Assembly: GCA_030671945.1 (NCBI GenBank)
Contig: DAOVHJ010000081.1
Span: 1-9,125, forward strand
Direction of reading: 5' to 3'
Source of the DNA: Candidatus Heimdallarchaeota archaeon
GTDB lineage: Archaea; Asgardarchaeota; Heimdallarchaeia; JABLTI01
DNA length: 9,125 bases
In this document: positions 1 through 6,024 of the stretch, piece by piece
How the letters are laid out: every line of letters starts with the position of its first letter
How positions within the stretch are numbered: the stretch's first letter is position 1
Position numbers and translations under genes: made by a program
The notes under the pieces: generated by a model
The model's database searches: none
Told to the model about the DNA's origin: nothing
What the model saw: only the letters and a program-made list of their open reading frames with translations

Positions 1-1
1 A

Positions 2-436
2 CTCTTAGGTGATTTCAAGGTTGTCAACTTGAATACAATGGTAAATGAGATTTCTGAGAAAATAACGTCACTTGAACCTAACTTGAAAATTGAGGTTGGT
101 AAATTACCAAAACTCACTGGTGATCCAATAAAACTACGTCAAGTCTTTGAGAATTTACTAATGAATGTCTATAAACATGCTGAAGCTTATAATGTTAAAG
201 TTAGTGTGAAAGATTACAAGAATTACTATAAGATTATAGTGAAAGATGATGGTAGAGGCATTCCTAAAGACAAGAAGGATGAGATCATTGAATCTTGGAC
301 AACTATGAGATATTCTTCATTTGGTATGCTAATTATATTAAAAATTGTTCAAGCTCATGGTGGCGAACTCACTTTAGAAAGTGAGGAAGGTAAAGGAACA
401 ACAGTTATTATCCAATTACCTAAGGATCAGAAATAA
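2..436 (+). CDS. Histidine kinase, C-terminal ATP-binding (HATPase_c) part, 5'-truncated by window edge
   Basis: The frame is open from base 2 to the TAA at 434-436, giving 144 residues, so the gene starts outside the window. The TTG at 29 is only an internal codon. What remains is the GHKL ATPase domain of a sensor histidine kinase, which binds ATP to phosphorylate a His in the missing upstream half. Counting from base 2, an N box (VFENLLMNVYKHA, Asn at about 55) is followed by a G1 box (DDGRGIP, about 82-88) and a C-terminal GKGTTVIIQLP strand typical of the domain end. The G2 region, normally GxGLGL, reads SSFGMLI and the ATP lid before it is short, so nucleotide handling may differ. No receiver domain follows; the gene stops 7 bp before the convergent dipeptidase gene. 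Family assignment is firm; sensor type and partner cannot be seen. Confidence 0.9.
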   Translation, partial: LLGDFKVVNLNTMVNEISEKITSLEPNLKIEVGKLPKLTGDPIKLRQVFENLLMNVYKHAEAYNVKVSVKDYKNYYKIIVKDDGRGIPKDKKDEIIESWTTMRYSSFGMLIILKIVQAHGGELTLESEEGKGTTVIIQLPKDQK

Positions 437-443
437 TCTGCTA

Positions 444-1400
444 TTATTTCCAAACTTCTTTGAATATTCTTTGAAAGTTTCCATGGCATATTTTATTGAT
501 ATCCTCTTCTGAATACTTTCTTTTTTCCAATTCTTTTACTAACTTATTGAATCCTGTTACATCTTTGACTTCGTCGGGAACTCCCGTTCCATCAAAATCA
601 CTACCAAAGCCAACATGATTTGGTCCAACTAAATTAACAACGTGATCAATATGATCAATTATTTTTGTGTAGGGAGTATCTGTTTCACGACCACAGTCTT
701 CTCTTAGAAAGGCATTCGCAAAATTAATGCCCATTACTCCACCGTTTTCTGCTAGAGCTTTTAACATTTCATCTGTTAGGTTTCGAGCATGAGGAGAAAT
801 TGCTCTACAACATGAATGAGAAGCTATTATTGGTTTCTTTGTTACTTCGAGGACATCCCAGAAGCTTTTATCTGATAAATGAGAAACATCCACAATAACC
901 CCCAGTTTATTTGCTTCTAGAATTAATTCCTTCCCCTCACCAGTTATCCCACGAGTATCTGTTGGAGCGTCAGGCATAAATGAGGAACCTGATCCAAATA
1001 TGTTAGAATTAGACCAAGTAATACCAAACGATCTTAGACCTAAATGGTAAAGTAAATTCAATATGTGGAATTCTGTATCAAAACCACCTACTCCCTCAAC
1101 ATGAAAAATAACACCAATTTTGTTTTCCTTGTCAGCTTTTTCTAAATCAGAAAATTTCTTGATAAACATTAATTCATTTTTGGGTTCTATAACTAAGTCT
1201 ACAAGATTTCTTGCTCCTTTCAGAACGAAATACTGATTTATTCCTGGGTAGATTGCAAAAAACATTGCACTTACATTACCTTTTCTTATTCTTGGTAAGT
1301 CAACGTGTCCGCTCTCAGATTCCTGATGGAATTTCCTTCGCTGCATAGGGAGTGAATATAAAACATCAGTATGTCCATCTATTATTGCGTATTTTTTCAT
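444..1400 (-). CDS. Membrane dipeptidase family (peptidase M19), zinc-dependent dipeptidase
   Basis: This 318-residue protein belongs to the M19 renal dipeptidase family: TIM-barrel, binuclear-zinc enzymes that cleave dipeptides, including some with a D-residue. All metal ligands are visible (numbered from the ATG at 1400): H10 and D12 in DGHTD, bridging E102 in HVEG, H174 in DVSH, H195 in ASHS, and acidic D268 in GSDFDG. The family stretch ARNLTDEM and a terminal GNFQRIF also match. There is no signal peptide or membrane segment, so it is probably cytosolic despite the family name. The frame extends to a TTG at 1424, but neither start has a clear Shine-Dalgarno site. ATG 1400 is preferred because it places the conserved strand MKKYAIIDGHTD at the N-terminus. 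It ends in tandem stops (TAA then TAG) against the convergent kinase gene. Substrate unknown; peptide salvage or cell-wall turnover are possibilities. Confidence 0.92.
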   Translation of the reverse strand: MKKYAIIDGHTDVLYSLPMQRRKFHQESESGHVDLPRIRKGNVSAMFFAIYPGINQYFVLKGARNLVDLVIEPKNELMFIKKFSDLEKADKENKIGVIFHVEGVGGFDTEFHILNLLYHLGLRSFGITWSNSNIFGSGSSFMPDAPTDTRGITGEGKELILEANKLGVIVDVSHLSDKSFWDVLEVTKKPIIASHSCCRAISPHARNLTDEMLKALAENGGVMGINFANAFLREDCGRETDTPYTKIIDHIDHVVNLVGPNHVGFGSDFDGTGVPDEVKDVTGFNKLVKELEKRKYSEEDINKICHGNFQRIFKEVWK

Positions 1401-1440
1401 ATCATCAAAACCAAATATAGTCAAAATTAGAATATCATTT

Positions 1441-1451
1441 CTTAATTTAAG
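1441..1451 (-). promoter_or_regulatory. Possible TATA-box region for the dipeptidase gene
   Basis: CTTAATTTAAG is a near-palindromic AT-rich element in the gap between the upstream gene's terminator and the dipeptidase start. Archaeal transcription usually begins about 25 bases downstream of the TATA centre, which would put the 5' end near 1421, leaving a short leader before ATG 1400 and excluding or just clipping the TTG at 1424. The whole region is AT-rich, so the match may be chance. Confidence 0.3.
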
Positions 1452-1460
1452 TCTTATCTA

Positions 1461-1490
1461 GAAAAATGAAAATTGTGCCAAGAGGCACAA
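1461..1490 (-). terminator. Intrinsic-type terminator of the chelatase-like gene (hairpin plus U-rich tail)
   Basis: On the minus strand TTGTGCC and GGCACAA (1484-1490 and 1473-1479) form a perfect 7-bp stem around a 4-base loop, TCTT. It is followed at once by TTTTCATTTTTC. It begins 14 bases past the stop codon at 1505 and points the right way. Archaeal RNA polymerase mostly needs only the U tract, so the stable stem is notable; it could also protect the 3' end of the messenger. Confidence 0.6.
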
Positions 1491-1504
1491 AATATCGTTT
1501 TATT

Positions 1505-3526
1505 CTACTTTTCTGTTTCTTCGCTTGTCTCTTCGTCAAGGTCATCGTCTTCTTGACTTGCTAATGTAGCTCCAACTTTAGTGGATTGTAGAACTATTTC
1601 CGCATTTTCACCTAATTCTGCTAAAGGCATTTTCTTTGCATCGGTTATTAGGTTTAAATAGGAGTTAATAATCTCAGAATCATCATTCCATGCGTTAATT
1701 GGAATCAATTCAATATCGTCTGCTTTTGCTTGATTCTCAAGAGCTTTAGGAATGTCATACAATGAATCAACACAATCAATTGGAGTAGTAGTTGCTACAT
1801 GAACAATGGTTCTGCAACCTTTCTTTATCAAATCTTGATAACTATCTTCAATTATCGGTGTTCGTTCTTGTATCCATGCTAGTTTTATTTTCTCTTCGCT
1901 AAATCCTAGTTTAGCTAATTTCTTTGCAATGCCTTTTCTGAAAATATCTTCTTGATCAGTTATTGGATAGAGAGCATCCCATTCTTCAGGTTGCCCCTCA
2001 GCGACAAGAAGGATACCAACAGAGGATAAATCCTGCTTTGTTTGTAATGCAGCTTTAATCTTCTTTGCTAATATATCTTGAATAATATCAGAATTTGATA
2101 AAAATTCAGTTTGTGAAATTGTGATACCTATCTCTGAATAATCAATTCGCTTCATTTCATCCAATGCCATTTCATATTCAAAGCTCTCAGCCAAGAAGAG
2201 GTTCAATATAGTAATCTTATTTGCACCTCGAGAGATCATGGAAAGAAGTGCTTGATTAATTGTTGGCCAATCATTAACAAAAGCTTCTTGATACATATTG
2301 AAGGTTAGAAAAGAGCTTTCCAGCTTCTCAACGAGACTTCTAGTAATTTTCCTGTAAGGATTCTTAGGCTCATTAACTTTAATGTCTTCAATTGTGAGAT
2401 CTGATTGACTTTTAATTATAGATCGGTATTTTCTTTTGACTTTAAAGAACTCCAATGGTTGAGCTAATTTTCCTTTCTGAGAAACACCAGTTTCAGCTTG
2501 TTTGTAGTATTTTCTCACAAGAGCTAAAGGATTATACTCTTCTGCTTCTCCTTTTGAAAGAACGATTAAGGCACTTCGATCTTCTTCTGTATCAATTGGT
2601 AGATTCTCTGGTAGTGGTGAGTCAAACTTGAGATTCATTATTCCTCTTGTAGCCCACATATAACCAAATGCTATTGCTATTGCCAAAACTCCAATATTCC
2701 ATAATATTTGCCAAGGAGTTATCCAGAACCAAACATTCACTAAAATAGCTAATCCCAAAACGAAAACAGCCATAAAAATTGTGTTGTTTTGTTTGGATTT
2801 TATATTAGTTGTTAGGAAATAAACAGAAATTGAACCCATTGTATAGCCAGCAAAACCACTTACTAACAAGGTTCCTAATATCGAAAGTATAGTATTAAAA
2901 TCAAATACAAGGCCTGGTGGTGGAGGGGTAGTAGGACCTTCACCTGTAAGGTATGTATCAACATATAGAAAATCTGAGGTGGCATTTGTGGTAGTATGCT
3001 GAGCTGTAGCATTCACATACACCGGATTTCCCATGTCAGCACATATACAAACATTCATTTCCCAAATGAGTTTGTTATTTTGAACTATTGTGCTATTATA
3101 AATTGAAGCAGGTTGTGTTGGTAGAGCGTCTCCTGTGCCGTTCACAAGTGTATAATTAATTAAATCAACTGCTACATTACCATTCAAGCTTCCAACAGTT
3201 ATTTCTGTTTTATTTTGATATGAACTTGAATTATCCCAGACTATGATTACTTCATACAAATGATTTTGATCATTTATAATGGGATTTGCTTGCAAGGTTA
3301 AAGTAAGATGAACACCAGTCATAGTTAAATTAACAATATCAACCTCATTCTGAAAATTCCCTTTTTCAATAAATGTACCATCTACAAATTTCTGAACATC
3401 ATCTACTGAATCTTCGATAAATGGAACACTTTGCGCCAAATTTACTTGAGAGATTAGTAGTGCAAAAGCAATAATCGAACATATTAAGAAAACGTTTCTT
3501 TTTGACAAATCTAATACACCTTGCAT
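1505..3526 (-). CDS. Membrane-anchored ferrochelatase-fold protein with glycosylation-rich extracellular domain; catalytic residues substituted
   Basis: Order of parts in 673 residues: signal peptide (about 8-32); extracellular domain (33-195) with eight N-x-S/T sequons (N66, 99, 105, 124, 129, 144, 172, 181) and a C160-x-C162 pair, of beta-sandwich, perhaps DOMON-like, character; proline linker (198-205); three membrane helices (about 211-237, 249-270, 272-292) with positive cytosolic flanks; cytosolic domain (318-630); acidic tail (658-672). The cytosolic domain follows ferrochelatase throughout: ALIVLSKGEAEE for the first strand, NPYRKITRSLVEKL for the SPLxxIT helix, WIQERTPIIE for the QSRVGP segment, then IDCVDSLYDI for ADHxExLYD. 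The catalytic His of the SAHxLP loop is replaced by E510 (VAEGQP), and the catalytic Glu by D587; the His before it is C585. Metal insertion is therefore doubtful; tetrapyrrole or metal sensing is conjecture. AGGTAG lies 3 bases before ATG 3526. A TTG at 3508, with AAGGTG 8 bases upstream, is a real alternative start giving MSKRNVF. Confidence 0.75.
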   Translation of the reverse strand: MQGVLDLSKRNVFLICSIIAFALLISQVNLAQSVPFIEDSVDDVQKFVDGTFIEKGNFQNEVDIVNLTMTGVHLTLTLQANPIINDQNHLYEVIIVWDNSSSYQNKTEITVGSLNGNVAVDLINYTLVNGTGDALPTQPASIYNSTIVQNNKLIWEMNVCICADMGNPVYVNATAQHTTTNATSDFLYVDTYLTGEGPTTPPPPGLVFDFNTILSILGTLLVSGFAGYTMGSISVYFLTTNIKSKQNNTIFMAVFVLGLAILVNVWFWITPWQILWNIGVLAIAIAFGYMWATRGIMNLKFDSPLPENLPIDTEEDRSALIVLSKGEAEEYNPLALVRKYYKQAETGVSQKGKLAQPLEFFKVKRKYRSIIKSQSDLTIEDIKVNEPKNPYRKITRSLVEKLESSFLTFNMYQEAFVNDWPTINQALLSMISRGANKITILNLFLAESFEYEMALDEMKRIDYSEIGITISQTEFLSNSDIIQDILAKKIKAALQTKQDLSSVGILLVAEGQPEEWDALYPITDQEDIFRKGIAKKLAKLGFSEEKIKLAWIQERTPIIEDSYQDLIKKGCRTIVHVATTTPIDCVDSLYDIPKALENQAKADDIELIPINAWNDDSEIINSYLNLITDAKKMPLAELGENAEIVLQSTKVGATLASQEDDDLDEETSEETEK

Positions 3527-3547
3527 TTTCTACCTAGCTATAATGCG

Positions 3548-3566
3548 AATGCCATTTTTCGGCATT
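3548..3566. repeat. Inverted repeat in the leader or promoter region of the chelatase-like gene
   Basis: AATGCC and GGCATT form a perfect 6-bp inverted repeat around a 7-base spacer (ATTTTTC). It lies 21-40 bases before the ATG at 3526 and 45 bases past the stop of the methyltransferase gene. No U tract follows it on the minus strand, so a terminator is unlikely. Position suggests an operator near the transcription start, or a leader hairpin. AATGC also recurs just beside it (AATGCGAATGCC). Confidence 0.4.
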
Positions 3567-3610
3567 ATTAACATTTTGTTTTACTTGATATTTCCCAGAT
3601 ATTTGCATCT

Positions 3611-4195
3611 CTACCGGATTTTTAGGGTTAATTCTTCTCCTCTTCCGATCGGTACAAGTACACTTTGTGTGTTTGGATTTGCACGAACAAAATCAACATA
3701 CTCCTTCAGATCTTCTGCATGTGAAATAACATTATCAGCAACGATTACTCCACCTATCTTTAGTTTCGGGAAAATCAAATGGAAAAATTCCAAATAATCC
3801 TCTTTTTCTGCATCAAGGAAGACAAAATCAAATTCTTTTTCAAGTATTCTTAATGTTTCCTTTGCATCTCCCTTTATTAATTTGACAGTATTGGCTAGGC
3901 CGGCCTTTTCTAAATTTTCTTTTGCTAGTTTCACTTTTCGTGGATCAACTTCAAGAGTTATTAATTGACCATTATTTTCTTGTGTTGCTAATCCCAACCA
4001 AATTGTTGAGTAACCATTCGATGTTCCAATTTCCAGGATATTTGTTGCTTTAGTGGCTTTTACTAATATATTCAAAAATAATCCAACATCAGGGGTAATA
4101 TTCCGCATTCGCACAGAAGAAGGTAAGCCCTTCACTCTTTCTCCAGCATCCTTTGCTTCCAAATCTTTTAACAAATCAATTACTTCTTTTTTCAA
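3611..4195 (-). CDS. SAM-dependent O-methyltransferase, class I, caffeoyl-CoA/catechol O-methyltransferase-like (COG4122 type)
   Basis: The 194-residue soluble protein has the compact Rossmann methyltransferase layout of the O-methyltransferase 3 family. Motif I is ILEIGTSNGYS (53-63), followed by a strand ending in the acidic residue that holds the SAM ribose (LEVDP, E82 or D84). Next come KGDAKETL (108-115), FVFLDAEKEDY (124-134) and GGVIVADNV (148-156). In this family D128 and the D154-N155 pair bind the divalent cation that positions a catechol-like acceptor; all are present. The start is TTG at 4195, supported by GGTGAT (4201-4206) five bases upstream; the next in-frame ATG would remove the N-terminal helices. 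The protein is shorter than typical plant members (about 230-250) but normal for microbial ones. Acceptor unknown: a catechol, quinone precursor or other hydroxylated metabolite. Confidence 0.88.
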   Translation of the reverse strand: MKKEVIDLLKDLEAKDAGERVKGLPSSVRMRNITPDVGLFLNILVKATKATNILEIGTSNGYSTIWLGLATQENNGQLITLEVDPRKVKLAKENLEKAGLANTVKLIKGDAKETLRILEKEFDFVFLDAEKEDYLEFFHLIFPKLKIGGVIVADNVISHAEDLKEYVDFVRANPNTQSVLVPIGRGEELTLKIR

Positions 4196-4200
4196 AAAAA

Positions 4201-4206
4201 ATCACC
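4201..4206 (-). promoter_or_regulatory. Shine-Dalgarno site deciding the TTG start of the methyltransferase
   Basis: The minus strand reads GGTGAT, a perfect complement to the common archaeal 16S tail (ATCACC), five bases before TTG 4195. This settles the non-ATG start. Confidence 0.8.
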
Positions 4207-4233
4207 AGGTGTATTATGGGATTGAAAATTCAG

Positions 4234-4246
4234 AATTAAAATTATT
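4234..4246 (-). promoter_or_regulatory. Possible TATA box of the methyltransferase gene
   Basis: The minus strand reads AATAATTTTAATT here. A start of transcription about 25 bases further on would fall near 4215 and leave a leader of about 20 bases carrying the GGTGAT site. The spacing is right for an archaeal promoter, but AT-rich surroundings make a chance match possible. Confidence 0.35.
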
Positions 4247-4314
4247 GGTTAAACTGATATGTAGAAATTAAAAGTCTGATAATCTAGAGATTGAATTAGC
4301 CATTTCAAAATAAT

Positions 4315-5046
4315 TCATCTTTGCAATCTTTTTTTTCTTTCGCGTTGCTTCATATCATCTATTTTCTTTTGTCGCTCCTCTTTTTGCTGTTGGATAATCC
4401 TCCTTCTTTGAACATAAATAACTGTGCTGATGGTTAAAATGATTGGAAGAATAACAAACCAAAACCAATTCTTTGACCAGAATTCGGAAACTGATCTTTG
4501 ATTTGAATTATCTAAAGTATCATCAATAGTTTTTTTCATTGTTGAAAAATTAGTTACTCCAGTATAAATTTTAACCAATTTTTGTTTTTGATCAAAGATA
4601 AAGAAAGACGGGATGCTTAGAACAGAATAATCATCAGCTAAGGAAACAGAATCAATCACAACGTTCCAATCAATCTCATTATCTTGAGCAAATTGTTCGA
4701 TTTCAGCTTCTGTTTTTTCAGTGTATTCAATATCAATACTGATAATTGCAACTTGACTACTACTATAATAGGCATTCAAATCTCTAAGAATACCAAATGA
4801 TTCTATACAAGGAACACACCAAGTAGCAAAGAAATCGAGGATTACAACTTTTCCATAAAAATCGCGAAAACTTATAGCTCTATCACTAAATATTTCTTTT
4901 AATGTCCAATCAATACCAAAATCGTCTTCCTGAATGTTTGGACTAATTCTAATCATTTGAATGTCTGTGGTGCTTGTTACAAATGTTATAAATGGTATTA
5001 AGGAACCAAGTAAGATTAAAGCTAAAAGAAATATCTTTGATTTCAT
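4315..5046 (-). CDS. TlpA-like thioredoxin-fold protein, exported, C-terminally membrane-anchored with basic cytosolic tail
   Basis: The 243-residue protein begins with a signal peptide or signal anchor (about 4-25). An extracellular TlpA/ResA-like thioredoxin domain follows: strand VVILDFFATW, active site W-C77-V-P-C80, strand VAIISIDIE (peroxiredoxin/TlpA type), and a cis-proline loop SIPSFFIFD (P146). The two cysteines should act as a thiol-disulfide oxidoreductase outside the membrane. After it come SEFWSKNWFWF (187-197), one membrane helix (to about 212), and a tail of about 30 residues that is nearly half Arg/Lys. The start is ATG 5046, six bases after GGTGAG (5053-5058). An in-frame ATG at 5094 would put 16 polar residues before the signal peptide and lacks a ribosome site. 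It is a tandem paralogue of the next upstream gene, with a 136-bp gap. Partners are unknown; disulfide maintenance of envelope proteins or cytochrome maturation are candidates. Confidence 0.88.
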   Translation of the reverse strand: MKSKIFLLALILLGSLIPFITFVTSTTDIQMIRISPNIQEDDFGIDWTLKEIFSDRAISFRDFYGKVVILDFFATWCVPCIESFGILRDLNAYYSSSQVAIISIDIEYTEKTEAEIEQFAQDNEIDWNVVIDSVSLADDYSVLSIPSFFIFDQKQKLVKIYTGVTNFSTMKKTIDDTLDNSNQRSVSEFWSKNWFWFVILPIILTISTVIYVQRRRIIQQQKEERQKKIDDMKQRERKKRLQR

Positions 5047-5052
5047 ATAACA

Positions 5053-5058
5053 CTCACC
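5053..5058 (-). promoter_or_regulatory. Shine-Dalgarno site placing the thioredoxin start at 5046
   Basis: GGTGAG on the minus strand lies six bases before ATG 5046, directly ahead of a clean signal peptide (MKSKIFLLALILLG). It lies inside the reading frame of the longer candidate beginning at 5094, which makes that longer start unlikely. Confidence 0.8.
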
Positions 5059-5163
5059 AGAGATAATTAATTCATTATTTTTTAAAAGAAGCATGGTTTA
5101 CTTTCTTTATTTCACTTAGATAATTTTATTATTTTTTTCTAGAAGAAAGATGAGATTTTAGTG

Positions 5164-5170
5164 AAAAAAA
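5164..5170 (-). terminator. Possible oligo-T terminator after the upstream thioredoxin gene
   Basis: Seven consecutive T on the minus strand lie 12 bases past the stop codon of the gene ending at 5183. A second T-rich stretch follows at about 5108-5140 with the polarity mixed. Archaeal termination commonly needs only such a tract and no hairpin is evident. If used, the two thioredoxin genes would be separate transcripts. Confidence 0.35.
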
Positions 5171-5182
5171 TCTATTTAATGT

Positions 5183-5947
5183 TTATCTTTCTTTTTTACG
5201 CAGGCGTTTTTGTCGTGCTTCCGTTTTTTGGGATCTAACTTTTCTGTTATGTAGAACAATCCTTCTTCTTTGAACCAAGAGGCCTATAACAACTATAAAC
5301 ATCACACCACCAAGAACGAACCAATACCAATTATTAGACCAAAATTCAGAGATGGGACCTCCACCGCCATTTGTTGGATTAGTTGATTGAATATAATCTG
5401 GTAATAATTCAAGGAGAAAATTATCTAATTGTTGAAATGCACTTTCACTACCAAATACTGCTTGATAGATAAATTGCTCTTGATCTATAATATAGAAAGT
5501 AGGTATTTCTAATAGCTGGTAGTAATTGTTTATATCTATTGTATCTCTAACTATCTTCCAATCCATTTCATAACCTGCAGCGAAAGTTTCAATTTCCTCT
5601 TCAGAATCAACTAAATCCACATCGACACTTACGATTTCGAAATCAGCTGCACTATATTTTGCTTTAGCTTTTTTTAGTTCAGGTATTGAATGAACACAAG
5701 GAATACATGATGTAGAGAAGAAATCTAGTACAACAACTTTACCTAAGAAGCTTGAAAAACTAAATGTTGTATCACTCATAATATCTTCTATTGTAAATTG
5801 AAGAGCAGGAGTTCCTCTAGTAATCAAATTCGGATTAATTTCTGTTGGAATTGTATTTTGTTTTTCAGCAAAAGCAGTTATTGTAGTGCTTAAAGTAATG
5901 AGTGTAAAAGTAATACTGAAAAGTATTATTGATTGTATTTTCTTCAT
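5183..5947 (-). CDS. TlpA-like thioredoxin-fold protein, paralogue of the downstream gene, exported and C-terminally anchored
   Basis: The 254-residue protein has the same plan as its downstream neighbour: signal peptide (about 4-27, ending AFA), TlpA-like thioredoxin domain, short glycine linker (GGGG, 194-197), ISEFWSNNWYWF motif (199-210), membrane helix (about 206-226) and basic tail from QRRRI. The active site is C81-I-P-C84 but is preceded by Ser (STSCIPC), where the paralogue and most TlpA proteins have Trp. This should shift redox potential or partner choice. The cis-proline is P149 in EIPTFYIID, and EIVSVDVDL matches the central strand. GTGATG (5953-5958) lies five bases before the ATG, supporting this start. 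The pair has diverged well beyond a recent duplication, so the copies probably do different jobs, for example one reducing the other or each serving its own client. Confidence 0.87.
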   Translation of the reverse strand: MKKIQSIILFSITFTLITLSTTITAFAEKQNTIPTEINPNLITRGTPALQFTIEDIMSDTTFSFSSFLGKVVVLDFFSTSCIPCVHSIPELKKAKAKYSAADFEIVSVDVDLVDSEEEIETFAAGYEMDWKIVRDTIDINNYYQLLEIPTFYIIDQEQFIYQAVFGSESAFQQLDNFLLELLPDYIQSTNPTNGGGGPISEFWSNNWYWFVLGGVMFIVVIGLLVQRRRIVLHNRKVRSQKTEARQKRLRKKER

Positions 5948-5952
5948 TGAGA

Positions 5953-5958
5953 CATCAC
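5953..5958 (-). promoter_or_regulatory. Shine-Dalgarno site of the upstream thioredoxin gene
   Basis: GTGATG on the minus strand lies five bases before ATG 5947, the same type and spacing as the sites at 4201 and 5053. Confidence 0.65.
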
Positions 5959-6024
5959 GATATTATTTATTTTGAAAGATTAATAGATGATTTACTTTCT
6001 AATTTAATGGTTTTTCTATAGATT

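Noticed and set aside
3543..3797. 84-codon plus-strand frame
   Set aside because: It overlaps the methyltransferase on the opposite strand, has no ribosome site and gives an implausible mix of Cys, Ser and Phe; an antisense shadow.
4053..4271. 72-codon plus-strand frame
   Set aside because: Antisense to the methyltransferase N-terminus and its promoter; no supporting signal.
4281..4292. AATCT-AG-AGATT inverted repeat after the thioredoxin gene
   Set aside because: Only five-base arms of AT-rich sequence with no U tract next to it; too likely by chance to call a terminator.
5047..5094. N-terminal extension of the downstream thioredoxin to ATG 5094
   Set aside because: It would put 16 mostly polar residues before the signal peptide and bury a good GGTGAG ribosome site.
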